A DNA stretch of 64,000 nt, taken from assembly GCA_030512295.1 (NCBI GenBank), contig JAULSR010000010.1, positions 558,001 to 622,000 on the forward strand, written 5' to 3'. This document shows positions 12,274 to 23,659 of this stretch, one piece after another (within the stretch, counting starts at the first letter, position 1; the number at the start of each line of letters is the position of its first letter). Source of the stretch: Bombardia bombarda (taxonomy: Eukaryota > Ascomycota > Sordariomycetes > Sordariales > Lasiosphaeriaceae). Position numbers and translations under genes: made by a program. The notes under the pieces were generated by a model, which saw nothing but the letters and a program-made list of their open reading frames with translations, did no database searches and was not told where the DNA came from.

Positions 12274-13947
12274 ATGTTAGTCCGTCTGTCCACAACCCTC
12301 GCCCTCGCGGCAGGCCTCCTGTCGGCGCCGTCCTTCGTGGCCGGCCTGTCCACGACCGACATCCCCTCCGACACGCCCATCTCGCAGCTGCTCGCCTCGG
12401 CGCAGAGCCACCTCTCGCGCGGCGAGACGCACGATGCGCTTGTCTTCTACGACGCCGCCCTGGCGCGCGACCCCGCCAACTACCTGACCCTCTTCAAGCG
12501 CGCCACCACCTACCTCTCGCTCGGGCGCACCACGCAGGCCACCGAGGACTTCAACAAGGTGCTGTCGCTCAAGCCCGGCTTCGAGGGCGCCCACGCCCAG
12601 CTGGGCAAGATCATGGCCCGCAGCGCCGACTGGGCCGGCGCCAGGGAGCAGTACCTGCAGGCCAAGCGGACTGAGGAGCTCGCCGCCCTGGAGGAGGCCC
12701 AGGGCGCCGCCACGCTGGCCGACGCCGCCGCGACCCGCGGCGACTGGGAGGAGTGCGTGAGCCAGGCGGGCGTGGCCATCCTGGTGGCGAACCGGGCGCT
12801 TGCCCTGCGGGAGCTGCGCGGGCGGTGTTTCTTTGAACGCGGGGACGTCGAGATGGGCATAAGCGACCTGCAGCACGTCCTGCAGATGAAGCCCGGCGAC
12901 ACGACGCCCCATGTCAGGATCTCGGCCATCACATACTACGCCATGGGCGACCTCGCCGGGGGGATGAACGCCATCCGCAAGTGTTTGATTTCGGACCCCG
13001 ACTCCAAGGTCTGCAGGAAGATGCTGAAGCAGGAGAAGGCGGTGGAGAAGATATATCAGAAGGTCAGCAAGGCGCTGGAGAAGAACCAGCCCATGACGGC
13101 GGCGAGGCATCTGGTGCTGTCGGCGGATAACGAGGGCTTGATTCAGGAGGTCAAGAACCAAGTAGCTGGGTTGCGCGCGGACGGGACGATTCCTGCGAAT
13201 GCAGGCAATGTGTTGGTTGCCAGGCTAGTCGAGATGGCGTGCCAGGCATACTACGATGTAAGCACCCTACACCACCCCAATTCCCCCCCCGAATTCATTC
13301 CACCAGCTTTTAACCATCTCTCTTCCCCCTCTCAACAGTCAAGCAGCAAAAAAGCCAAAGAATTCTGCGAAGATTCCCTCTCCCTCGACGAAAACGCCTT
13401 CTACGGCCTCCTCCAGCGCGCCAAGCAGCAGGTCGACGCTGACGACTTCGAAGCCGCCATCCACACCCTCAAAAAAGCCTCCGAGTCCCACCCGGAAAAG
13501 CAAGAAATCACCAACCCCCTCATGCACAAGGCCCAGGTCGCCCTCAAGCGCTCAAAGACAAAGGACTACTACAAGGTGCTCGGCGTCGCCCACGACGCCG
13601 ACGAGCGCCAGATCAAGTCGGCCTACCGCAAGCTCTCCAAGCAGCACCACCCCGACAAGGCGGCCAAGCAGGGGCTCGGCAAGGAGGAGGCCGAGAAGAA
13701 GATGGCCAGCATCAACGAGGCCTACGAGGTGCTCAGCAACCCCGAGCTCCGCGCCCGCTTCGACCAGGGCGACGACCCCAACTCGCACGAGGGCCAGCAG
13801 CAGCAGGGGAATCCGTTTGGCGGCGGCGGCGGCCACCCGTTCATGTTCCAGCAGGGCGGTCCTGGAGGCGGCGGCCAGTTCCAGTTCAAGTTTGGGTCGG
13901 GTGGCGGCGGTGGGGGGTTCCCGGGTGGGTTCCCCTTTGGTGGTTAA
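12274..13947 (+). CDS. ER DnaJ co-chaperone with TPR repeats (P58IPK/DNAJC3 type)
   Basis: Two exons, 12274-13257 and 13339-13947, encode about 530 aa. A cleavable signal peptide is visible (LSTTLALAAGLLSAPSFVAG). TPR repeats follow over most of the protein, for example ARDPANYLTLFKRATTYLS. A J domain begins near residue 403 (KDYYKVLGV) with the HPD motif at 432-434. The C-terminus is Gly/Phe-rich. This is the layout of P58IPK/DNAJC3, an ER-lumen co-chaperone that binds unfolded clients with its TPRs and hands them to BiP/Kar2 via the J domain. No C-terminal HDEL/KDEL is present. The 81-nt intron (GTAAGC...CAACAG) is a multiple of three and has no stop, so an unspliced transcript would still encode a full protein with a 27-residue insertion. 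Splicing joins YYD to SSSKKAKEF, giving normal spacing. Confidence 0.92.
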   Translation: MLVRLSTTLALAAGLLSAPSFVAGLSTTDIPSDTPISQLLASAQSHLSRGETHDALVFYDAALARDPANYLTLFKRATTYLSLGRTTQATEDFNKVLSLKPGFEGAHAQLGKIMARSADWAGAREQYLQAKRTEELAALEEAQGAATLADAAATRGDWEECVSQAGVAILVANRALALRELRGRCFFERGDVEMGISDLQHVLQMKPGDTTPHVRISAITYYAMGDLAGGMNAIRKCLISDPDSKVCRKMLKQEKAVEKIYQKVSKALEKNQPMTAARHLVLSADNEGLIQEVKNQVAGLRADGTIPANAGNVLVARLVEMACQAYYDVSTLHHPNSPPEFIPPAFNHLSSPSQQSSSKKAKEFCEDSLSLDENAFYGLLQRAKQQVDADDFEAAIHTLKKASESHPEKQEITNPLMHKAQVALKRSKTKDYYKVLGVAHDADERQIKSAYRKLSKQHHPDKAAKQGLGKEEAEKKMASINEAYEVLSNPELRARFDQGDDPNSHEGQQQQGNPFGGGGGHPFMFQQGGPGGGGQFQFKFGSGGGGGGFPGGFPFGG

Positions 13948-15725
13948 CGTAGGTAGGGAGAAGAGAATGATTCTTGAGGGTTGTAAAATGGCGTTTTTGA
14001 TCTTGGTTGTTTTGTTTTATTTAATTCCGCGCGGCTACGTAAAGCAAAGGGTTGGTGGCCGGCAAGCAAAGCAACGCAGCGACGCAGCAAGCATGGGAGG
14101 TACAGGAGTTATTTTTGTGTGTGTATTTTGAGAGTAAGGAGGGGTTTAAATCACTTTGGACGGGGCGGCAGGACAAGATAGATGTTTGTGAGTGCGCGCC
14201 TGTATTACCAGTAGCGATAGTACATTATTACCTTGGTAGCATGGGTTTCAACGACTCTTGGTAGTTGGATACCTATGCATGTATAAATCAGTTCTATCCT
14301 GGCAGACTATTTAAGAACCTGGGGAGCCCTGAAGTGGTAATTGGACTGGATGGGAGAGGGCTGATGGACAGACATGCACGCGCAAATACAATCAAATAGA
14401 CAGGTCCCTCTTAATAGGAATCAACACTCTGAATGCCCAGACGATCCACGGGGCTATTTATACACTGGAGAATACCCAGTAACAATGACACCGTAGGGTG
14501 ATATTCCGTTCTATTTTTGACCGTCTATACAAGTGAGATGTTTGGAAATGGCATATTTAGGTATCAGCTGGACATGTAAATGCTCTAATATACGTAAATG
14601 GTAAACTAGTATCATCAACTGGTAGCCTGTACGCGGTACCCAGACCATAACTAGCTGACGAGCGATGGACTTATTACATGTGTCTCGCTCACAAGCTACT
14701 CTCAATGTGACATGTCCGAGGTCTGGTAATCATACCGAGCAACCTCCTCAGTGTACCTGACTCCCAACCCATCCCGTTTACCATAAACCAACTTTTGCAT
14801 CAAGCCACCCATCACCCTTCACAAACGGTCAATCACATTCCTTCTCAACAGGTACGGATAGGTAGGTAAGTAAAGTAGACCAGTCCCATATCTTAGGTGA
14901 GAGGTAAGGTAAGGTAGGTAGGTAGGTAGGTAATAATAGTACAAGTATTAAAAAACAAAAGATTTTACACAAAAAACAGCCTAATCAGGCCAAAGCAAGC
15001 CAAGCCAAGTAACCCACGTCGTAAAGAACAAAAAAAAGGAAAAGTGTGTATGTAAGTGTACCTAGGTTGTAAAAAGCAGAAGAGCCCTGCCTCGCCATGA
15101 ACCCAAAAAGAAAATAGAACCCAGACAGACCGAACGAAACCCAGACCAACCAAACCAAACCAAACCCTGAAAAATATCCCACTCGCGTACGCGTGCCACA
15201 TGCTGTCTTGTTGCTGTTTTTGTGCTTGCTACTGACGCTATGCTGCTTCTGATGCCTTTGCTTTTTTGCTTTGCTGCTGTCAAAGTTATTGTTGCTTGCT
15301 TGCTTTGCTCGTTGATTATCCTCATATGCAAATCGTCCCAGCCCTCGGCCACCCTTCATTCACTTTCAACCCCTCTCCTCCCAAAACACCCTCCTCACCG
15401 CCCCCGTCCGAGCAGCCGCAGAGACAGAAACCGCCCCTGAAGAAGCAACAGAAGTCTGTAGTAAAACAGGTGATGAAGCAGACGCCACCAACGCCGATCC
15501 AACAACATTCGTCCCGGCAGAGCAATGATGATGCTGATGATGATTGTAATAATAATAATGATGCCGCCGTGAAATCATAAAACCAGAAGCAGTAGCAGCA
15601 GTGGATGAAGAGGAGAAAGAAGCATTTCTGTTTTTCTCCGTCCTCTTCCCCTTCCCATAGTCATGGCCGCCATGGCCGTAGCCACCATAACCACACCAGA
15701 ACCCAGAACCAGCAGCAGAGCGCTC
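13948..15725. other. Convergent intergenic, DNAJC3 and INP1 ends
   Basis: About 1.8 kb between convergent genes. It contains a GGTA/GGTAG simple-repeat stretch at about 14905-14932 and C/A-rich, Gln-codon-like low-complexity sequence at 15370-15620. Short ORFs here have repetitive composition. No gene or RNA was recognised. Confidence 0.5.
14905..14935. repeat. GGTAG/GGTA microsatellite
   Basis: Tandem GGTAA and GGTAGGTAGGTAGGTAGG units form a short simple repeat in the intergenic DNA. Similar CCTAGGTAGGTA-type strings recur in other intergenic parts of the window. Confidence 0.8.
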
Positions 15726-17977
15726 CTAGTCGACTCCCCAGCTCTGGCTCCACTCTGATTCATACACATCACCCGTGCCAACGCAAGGGCAGTCGTCGTC
15801 ATCGTCCACAGCCCCGTCATAGCTGGCGATGAGTTTCCCGCCCTGGTCATCATCAACAGCTGTTGTCGTCGCTGTCGTCGCGTTGTTGCTTTCTTCAGGA
15901 GAGCCCCTCCTACTACTCCTCTTCCTCACGCTAGTAGGAGAGACAGTGCCGCTATCCTCATCGTCCGACTCTGGAAACGTGCCCGCCATCTTACGGCCCG
16001 CCGGCAACGAAAAGTCATCCTCGGCAGCGCGCATCCTGCTCCACATTGTCATTTCGGTCTTGTGGCTGCTGGCCATATGGGGGTGGTTGTGGTGGTTTGC
16101 GTCTTCGTCGTCTGACCAGTCCCACTGCACGGGGATTTGCTCGCCACCTTCGCCCGTGCCAAAGACAAAGCCACGCCACTCGCCGGCTGTGATGCGTGCA
16201 GCGACCTTGAGCATGAGATTGATCAGGTGCGACGGTGGGGACATGAAAATCTCGTATGTCTTGTGTATGACAGCTAGTGGGATGTGGCGGACGACTTGCA
16301 GGGGACTGGGTGTAGTATTGCTGTTCGCTGGGGATGATGAGGCGTTGTAGGAGTGGCGGGGAGAAAAGAGGCTAGCTGCAGGGGGAAGGGGTGAGAGCGC
16401 TCCCCTGCTTGGAGAGAGGCTTGTGGTTGCGCGGCTGTGGATTTGGGGACGGTTTGTGGTGGTTTCTGAAGATGATGACCGGCATAAAGAAGTCAAGGAG
16501 GTAGTAGATACAGACGTAGTTAGGGCAGGGAGGTCATCGTCTTCTTCCGTTTCTTCAAAGATAGGAAATGTTGGGTGAATGGTTTCTATGTCGTGTTCAT
16601 CTGTTGCGGCTGTGCTACATGTTGAAGAGCAGTCTACATCGTGAACGGACGAGGGTGCCGTTGCGGAGCTCCCCCCGGAGTCGGAGGACGTTGACGCGGT
16701 CGGACTAACGCTCCATGTCTGGGAGTTCTTAAAGTTTACTGTTAGATTCGAGGTATTTTGTCGAGGTAAATCGTCGAGCGGACAGGGAGACCCTAGGGGA
16801 AATTCGCGGCCCGTGATGGGCGGTGACGGGGGAAGCGGTGTTGCTTCCTGTGATTGTACGCTATGAAAGGAATCCTGCGATCCCGTTGGCGATTGGGGTG
16901 CAGTGGCGTCTGATGAAGGCTCACCTGATCCTTCTTTTCTCGGCTTAGAAGGGGGCGAGGTAACCAGCGTGAGCTGCGGGGGCGCCGTGACAGAGCGGCT
17001 TGCTAGGAAACCGCCCGACTTTGTTGGTATCGGGAGCAACGGCACATCGGTCGGACCTAGTCGCGGTGAGTCGCCCTCAACCGGGTGAGGTTCCGGAGTT
17101 ACTGTTGCTCGAATGTTGCTGCTCTTGATAGAGACAGACTGCCTGCGGACAACTGATACCGAGGTCTTGGCCGCATCGCTCGAGCCCCTTTCAGAGTTAG
17201 ACACAATTTCTGGACAGTCTGCAACTGGGGCCAACTCCTCTTTCCACACCCTCGCCGGGAGGACCATATTGCCGGGGGTGACGGGCGTCGGTGGGAGAGA
17301 GGTACGTCGCGCCGGGGTCCATGGCCGCTTTCTGATGGGGGTCTGCGGCTGTTGGGGCAGCTCGACCGTGAAGGTCCGCTTGAACGGACATTCGGTCTTT
17401 TCAAACTGGAGTACTCTGCCAAAGACCTCTCGTAGAAGCTCGACTAGTTGCACATCTTCGGGACTGTCTACTGGCAGTTCTATCCGCCAGTACTGAGGTC
17501 TTCGAATCTGCAGCACAAACTTGCTGGACGCCTCGTCGACGCACCACACCTGGCTCTTTGGCAAAATCGGCTGGAGGGCGGACCCGCAACTGAGGAAGGC
17601 GACGGACCCGGGGGCTCGGTATATTCTGAAGGGACCTTGGGGTAGTTATAGTCAGTGGCGGGCCAAAGTATAGAGTGTTGACCGGTGGCCTACATACCGA
17701 CTGCAATGGTCCTTTCCATCTGGGAGGACCAGGGCAAAGATCCGGGCTCATCAGTGATGGCAGGCGAGCTCGAGGTCCTCGAGCTCAGGGACATGGAGCG
17801 GTGGCCAGCCATGAATGACACAATCTTGACAGAAGGATGGTCGTAGAGGGTGTCGACTAGGCCGTCGCCGGGGCGAGAGGACGAGGCGGGCTGCGGGGCA
17901 TGAGCCGAGTAAGTGGGCGCCGTGAAGACGCGGCGCGGCGACCCGAAGGCAGCGCCGAGGGGCTTCGAGAACTCCAT
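15726..17977 (-). CDS. INP1: Inheritance of peroxisomes protein 1 (Inp1)
   Basis: Two minus-strand exons, 17977-17698 and 17635-15726, encode about 729 aa. The conserved part is N-terminal: PRRVFTAPTYS, LYDHPSVKIVSF, GSLPWSSQMERTIAVG, then across the intron GPFRIYRAPGSVAFLSCG, and CVDEASSKFVLQIRRPQYW. I recognise this as the Inp1 family domain of ascomycetes. In yeast, Inp1 tethers peroxisomes to the cell cortex or ER through Pex3 so the mother cell retains some of them. The rest is long, Ser/Thr/Pro-rich and probably disordered, except a conserved block near the C-terminus (HLINLMLKVAARITAGEW and FVFGTGEGGEQIPVQWDW). The intron has donor GTATGT and acceptor CCCCAAG; the phase-1 join reads IAVG|PFRIYR. 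The gene is divergent from the UsgS-like gene and convergent with DNAJC3. Confidence 0.85.
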
Positions 17978-18141
17978 TGTTCCTTCAGTCTTTTTTGTTG
18001 AGCATCATGGAGATGTGGCGAGCGACGAGGACCATGGTGCAGACTGCCAACTAGCAGGAGGGGGTGCGCAGATGAAGACTTGGGAGGTCGATGGGCGACG
18101 TCAGCAGCGCTGGGGCCGCAGAAGCAGGTGGTGGGTGCCCG

Positions 18142-18172
18142 TGTCTGTGTCTGTGTCTGTGTCTGTCTCTGC
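18142..18172. repeat. TGTGTC tandem repeat
   Basis: About five copies of a GTGTCT-type hexamer lie 165-195 bases upstream of the INP1 start codon. This is a simple repeat within the INP1 leader or promoter. Confidence 0.75.
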
Positions 18173-18577
18173 AAGCAAGCAGCTGAAGGGGGGAGCGGCG
18201 CCGTCTCAGGCGCGCGTAGTGGGACGATGGCTCAAGTTGATCGTCGGCGTTGGATAGCGATAGCAATTCTGGTCAGATTGAGACATGCAAGGTCTCTGGC
18301 TGCGACGTGCGACGCTGTCGATAGTGATGCGATAGATGCTGTGTAGCAAAGAGAGGAAAGATGCAGGTCGTCGGAAGCGGGCAGGTAGGTGGCAGGGGCC
18401 GAAAGAGAGTGTTTGCCGCCCTGGAGCCTGGATCCTTCCAGTCTGCGGGACGACTGTGTAAGACGCAGCGCAGCAGCCCTGAGTCTGACCGAGCGCGACG
18501 AGATGCTTGGCAAAGACCCCACTATACCCACGCTAGCACGAGGTAGGTCTTGCTTCAGGCGTGGTAGGCGGCTCGCT

Positions 18578-18623
18578 GGGGGGGGGGCCACAGTGGAAGC
18601 CACTTGGGGGGGGGGGGGGGGGG
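18578..18623. repeat. Two G-runs (10 and 18 bases)
   Basis: A run of 10 G at 18578-18587 and a run of 18 G at 18606-18623 are separated by 18 bases. Such sequence can form G-quadruplexes, and run length is prone to sequencing error. Confidence 0.85.
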
Positions 18624-19371
18624 CTAGTAAACTGCGGTCGGCCACTTGGCGCGCAAACGCGGGAAGCTACAGGCAGGCTACAGGCAAGTAGAGTAATAAT
18701 GTTCAGTTAGATGACGATGAGATGTTTGCTCTTTACGGAGCGTCTTGCCTCTTCTCTTATCTGGCAACTTGCATCCGGTTGTGAGTGTTTGCGGGAAGCA
18801 AGCGAGACGGAGCGAGGGAGACCTGGAAATCGAAGCTCCGGACTGGTCAATTCGTTCAATGTAGCCCTGTCCATCAGCACGGCCCCTCCACTGTTCCGAT
18901 CATGAGGCTAATTTATCTTGTTGTATTAGCAATAGGGCAACTGCATCAAGATCGGATTCAAACGCTATGAGCACGAGAAAGTTCAGCAATAAAATGGTGG
19001 CTCCCATGAAGAAGCCACGATAGGAGCTAACGTCCAGTCCATCCATGACGGGAGTCGCCTTCCGTGGGCTCCTGCACTGCGGCTGCCCGTGCCTTTAAAC
19101 CACACTAGCCTATCAAAGCCAACAGCTTATATCCTATAGCACATTTAGGTTTACCTAGCCCGCCTCGAGCCCCAGCCCGCCTTCAGGTGCTCGTGTTCCG
19201 GCCGTGCCACGGTGCCATGCTACCCATAGGCCATAACGCTGCTGACATCATAAGCATCCCGCCTTGGTGGTTATTCCCAGTCAAGTCTGGTGCAACCTTC
19301 AAACGCTCTCGACAGCGAGTTCGAAGTCTAGCAAACGCAACGCTAGAAACAAGATACGCACACAGACAACG

Positions 19372-20747
19372 ATGGCGTCGCTTCATAAACCGCATATCGA
19401 TAAGGAGAAGCTCAAGACGAGCTTTGACCTTTCACATTTCGGCCTCAATGCCGTGCTCAGGGGCATGCAGTTGACGCTCGTCGGCGGTAAGAACAACTCA
19501 GACCACCACCATCACCATTGTCTTGGCACCACCAATTCTACAGTTCTAACCCCCTGCCACACTATAACAGCCCATCGAGCACTGCAGAACCCAGGCATCT
19601 TCACCTCGCAGCACTACAGACAAGCCGCCATCGCCGTCGCCTCTGGCATCGCCATCCGTCTGCTCATAGCCATTCCGGTTTGTCCCCCTCCTTCACCACG
19701 GTCACCCACCCACCCACCCACACCCACACCCACACCCATAACCTAACCATCCACCACCACCATAGATATGGGCCATCAAGCTCCTCCTCTTCCTCCTATC
19801 CACCTTCATGGACCTCTCCACCTGGGACGACAAGCTCATCACCACCCTCGGCTTCATCGAGGAGCACGTCCTCCAAGCGCCCCTCTTCTTCATGTCCCTG
19901 ATGCGCTACATCACCCCGACCCTCGACGACCTCTTCATGGACTCGCTCCGCTGGGTCGACATCACCTACGCGCAAAAGCACAAGCACGAAGCCCCCGACC
20001 GCCTTCGCCCCATGTACTGCCCCACGCTGCGCCAGTACTCGGTCCGCGACGGCAGCACGCACTCGACCAGCACCGCCGAGAACGTGTCCATGTTCGTGTG
20101 GCGCTTCGCCCGCAAGGGGCTCATCTCGCTCGCCATCTTTGCGCTGTCGTACCTGCCCGTCGTCGGCCGCTTCGTGCTGCCCGCGGCCAGTTTCTGGACG
20201 TTCAACTCGGCCGTCGGGCTGGGGCCCGCGTCGCTGATTTTCGGCACGGGCGTGCTGCTGCCGAGGAGGTATCTGGTGATTTTCTTACAGAGCTATTTCG
20301 CGTCGCGAAGCTTGATGCGAGAGCTGCTGGAGCCGTATTTTGCGCGGATACGGTTTTCGAAGGAGGATAAGAAGAAGTGGTTCCGCAGTCGGGAGGGGCT
20401 GTTGTTTGGGTTTGGCATTGGGTTTTATATCCTGCTGAGGGTGCCGCTTTTGGGGGTCTTGATTTACGGTATTGCTGAGGCGGTAAGTGATTCCTTGTAA
20501 AGATGGTTGTTGTGGTGGTCTTATTGAGTACTGACTATCGGAAAACCCACAGAGCACGGCATACCTTATTACCAAGGTGTCTGACCCGCCACCATCGCCA
20601 GCCGAGAGCAAAGAGTTTGCTTCGAGCCAGCTGGAGTGGAGGAACAAGCACGAGTTTTTGAACTTGTCGCTGGCTAATATTGATGCTCTCCACTCCAGCC
20701 CACCGCCTTATGAGGCTGTTGATTCTAAACCTCGCGTGGTAGGCTGA
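19372..20747 (+). CDS. Multi-pass membrane protein, UsgS-like
   Basis: Four exons, 19372-19486, 19571-19677, 19766-20482 and 20553-20747, encode about 377 aa. The protein starts MASLHKPHIDKEKLKTSF and has a conserved-looking block FGLNAVLRGMQLTLVG then RALQNPGIFTSQHYRQAA. Several hydrophobic segments follow: AIAVASGIAIRLLIAIP, IWAIKLLLFLLSTFMDL, LISLAIFALSYLPVVGRF, and two near GLLFGFGIGFYILLRVPLL. It resembles fungal proteins annotated as transmembrane protein UsgS, whose function is not established. A soluble stretch (residues ~310-377) ends in PPPYEAVDSKPRVVG; PPPY is a classic PY motif that binds WW domains of Nedd4/Rsp5 ubiquitin ligases, so ubiquitin-dependent sorting is possible (inference). 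Intron phases join cleanly and donors and acceptors are canonical. Confidence 0.8.
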
Positions 20748-21691
20748 TACGCTGGGTGTTTGAACCCGCCTGGGTGGCTTGCGCTCAGGTACCTACGCCG
20801 AGGAGATGTTTGAAGCTGAGTGGAGTTTGTGGTAAGGCAGATGGATGCCGGCACACTCTATCCTCTCCTTGGCAAACTGGTATTGGCTTTGCTGCCATAA
20901 TTAGCTCGCTTCATGCGACAATGTGGTGCTCAGATATTTCGTGTTTAAGCACAACAACCAGGGAGCTCAATGTGTTGGTCAAACATATGATTGTATAAAA
21001 AGGAGCGTAGCATTATATATCTAGGTAGGTAGCTACGCCACTTTGTCCACTTTCATGGGCACCTTAAAGCTATGATGGAAACGACAAATGCTTTCTGGCC
21101 GCCTTTACAAATAGTATCATATCAACAATGCTATCTTATCGAATCCCACAACCCCCGCGGATCTCTGTGGTTGACATTCGGCACTGGGTACCCGCAACGT
21201 AGAAACGCCATGGAGCGCGGGGGAGGGGAGGCCCTCCCGAGAATGCGGGCGGCAGCTACCTTAGGTGCCTTAGATAGTCCAGATGATAAGCCCCTGAATC
21301 TTCCAATGGAACCACTGCCACCTTTCTGGGATTGTCCTATTACGTCGTTGAACGCTCGCAGCGGCTTTCCCATTATCAATGCATCATCCTCCTCGTGCTC
21401 CTGCCTTCTCTGGGGGAGGACGCGAGAGGAGGTGCGGGGTAGCTCCGGTCCTGTTATCGGCAGTCTGCTATATAAGAAGAATAGTAATTCATCTAGGATA
21501 TTTTTCCTGGTTGGGATTGATAAATGTTGGAGGCGTATTTATTCCATAATCCAATTTTTTCGGAATCGACTTCTTACTTCCAGCTATTTCTGTGCAATAA
21601 ACATCACCTCCTTGTCCTGACGGCAACAGCGAGCCAGTAGCGGTAGTTCAAAACAAGATAACAACACCAATACCGAGAAGAAACCGGGAAA
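20748..21691. other. Intergenic, upstream of formamidase
   Basis: About 0.94 kb without coding signal between tandem genes. It carries a CTAGGTAGGTAG string at about 21020-21033 and several GATA-type motifs described separately. Confidence 0.5.
21136..21661. promoter_or_regulatory. Cluster of GATA-factor (AreA/NIT2) motifs upstream of formamidase
   Basis: Five HGATAR matches lie within about 560 bases of the formamidase ATG: TTATCG at 21136-21141 and 21454-21459 (minus orientation), TGATAA at 21284-21289 and 21518-21523, and AGATAA at 21656-21661. AreA/NIT2 activates nitrogen catabolic genes including the Aspergillus formamidase gene fmdS. The motif is short, so density is suggestive only. 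Confidence 0.35.
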
Positions 21692-23659
21692 ATGGGCAAG
21701 ACTGCGATCCGAACGGTGTGCAAGGTCGACCTAGAGAAGCCCTGCTCTGAGCAGCCGAACTTGCATGTAAGTAGCTGAACCCAATATGCATGTTGTTTTG
21801 TTCTAAGCTGATAGTCTATGTGTTCAGAATAGATGGCATCCGGACAGTCAGGACTGATTCTACTCCGAATTCTCTTCATGATCAGTGAATAAGAGGCCGA
21901 GAGCTCAGACTGACAACTGTGTTTATCATCAAGTTCCCTTCGCGGCGACCATCAAGGATGGCGAGACGGTCAAGATTGAGTGTGCCGACTGGTGAGGATT
22001 TCCCTTTACTACTTATTTCTCTCCCCGCTGTTTTCCCTCAAGTAGAAGAACACCGAAAACTGACAGACTACGCAGGACGGGAGGCCAGATTCTAAACAAC
22101 GACTCGGCCGACGACGTCAAGAATGTCGACCTCACAAAGATCCACTACCTATCGGGTCCCTTTGAGGTTGAGGGCGCCACCCCCGGCGACCTGCTGCTGG
22201 TCGAGATCATGGACGTGCAGCCGTTTGAGGACCAGCCGTGGGGGTTCACGGGCGTGTTTGATCGGGGGAATGGAGTATGTTTCCTTTGCCCTTCCTACTG
22301 CTGGTGGTTGTCTATCATGAGCTGATATGTCTTTGTCTTTTGGTAAATAGGGGGGCTTCCTGGACGAGATCTACCCTTCTGCGTGAGTACTGGGTTCCCC
22401 ACCCCCAAGAGGGAAGAGACAGCTGACAGATAGATTAAAAAATGCAGCGCAAAGGCCATCTGGGACTTTGAGGGCATCTTCTGCACCAGCCGCCACATCC
22501 CGCACGTCAAGTTCGCCGGGCTCATCCACCCAGGTATCCTAGGCTGTGCTCCCTCAGCCGAGGTTCTGGAGACGTGGAACACGCGCGAGGCTGAGCTAAT
22601 TGCCGCCAGCAAGCTGGCAGATCGTGATGTTGCTCTCCCGTGGGTCTTGCCCCTTGTCCGTGGACTTATTGGATGGTTGCTGATATCCATGTAATCCAGA
22701 CCGCAGCCGAAAAACGTCCACGCGGGCAGTGCCGATGCCGAGCTCAAGGAAAAGGTTGGCAAGGAGGGCGCAAGGACTGTTCCTGGCCGTCCTGAGCATG
22801 GAGGTTGGCAGTGATTTTCTTTTGTGGATTCATCAGATCAAGTACCGTCGCTCACAACCCCCATTCAGGAAATTGCGACATCAAGAACCTATCCAGGGTA
22901 GGCCTCTCTCCCTCTTCCTCTCCATTCCGCTCCCCCTTGAATACCCAGTTGACATACATATTCACATTTTCTCCACCCAGGGCTCAAAAGTCTACCTCCC
23001 CGTCCACGTCCCCGGCGCGAAATTCAGCGTCGGCGACCTGCACTTCTCCCAGGGCGACGGCGAGATCTCCTTCTGCGGCGCCATCGAGATGGCCGGCGTC
23101 ATAACCATCAACTTCAAGGTCATCAAGAACGGCGTGGCCAACCTGGGCCTCAAGAGCCCCATCTACATCCCCGGCCCCGTCGAGCCGCAGTTCGGTCCCG
23201 GCAGACACATTTTCTTCGAGGGCTTTTCGGTCGATGAGCATGGAAAGCAGCGTATGTTTTCCTCCTCTTTCTGTCCCCCCTGAAACTCTCCATCGCGACA
23301 ACATCCCACTGACAACAATACCAGACTACATGGACGTGACAGTAGCCTACCGCCAGACCATTCTTCGCTGCATCGAGTACCTCCGCCGCTTCGGCTACAG
23401 CGACTACCAATGCTACCTGCTGCTGTCGTGCGCGCCCGTGCAGGGCCACGTCGCCGGTATTGTCGACATCCCCAACGCCTGCACCACGCTTGGCCTGCCC
23501 ATGGACATCTTTGACTTTGATATCTCCCCGTCCTCGTCGGTCGGCAAGCTCGACATGGGCAGCTGCGCGTTCGAGACGGGCGTGACGGACGGCAAGGTTA
23601 CGAGCGGGGGAAAGAACAGCGAGATGAGCTTTGGTGGGGGGTTGACTTACAAGGAGTAA
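21692..23659 (+). CDS. Formamidase (FmdA/AmdA family)
   Basis: Ten exons, 21692-21766, 21828-21846, 21934-21991, 22076-22274, 22351-22382, 22448-22639, 22700-22803, 22869-22897, 22981-23251 and 23325-23659, encode about 437 aa. Conserved segments are recovered across the joins: MGKTAIRTVCKVDLEKP, NRWHPDIPFAATIKDGETV, IECADWTGGQI, KIHYLSGPFEVEG, DVQPFEDQPWGFTGVF, GGFLDEIYPSAAKAIWDFEG, FAGLIHPGILGCAPS, NCDIKNLSRGSKVYLPVHV and GDLHFSQGDGEISFCGAIE. Formamidase hydrolyses formamide to formate and ammonia in the cytosol, letting fungi use it as a nitrogen source. Exon 2 is only 19 nt and exon 8 only 29 nt; both are needed to keep frame. Introns are dense for a gene of this size. Closely related acetamidases use larger amides; sequence alone leaves some uncertainty over the preferred substrate. 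Confidence 0.9.

Larger units (their letters stand above)
17978..19371. other. Divergent promoter region, INP1 and UsgS-like gene
   Basis: About 1.4 kb. It contains a TGTGTC hexamer repeat (about 18142-18172), two G-runs of 10 and 18 bases (18578-18623), and ordinary sequence near both starts. Short ORFs have no coding character. Confidence 0.5.
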
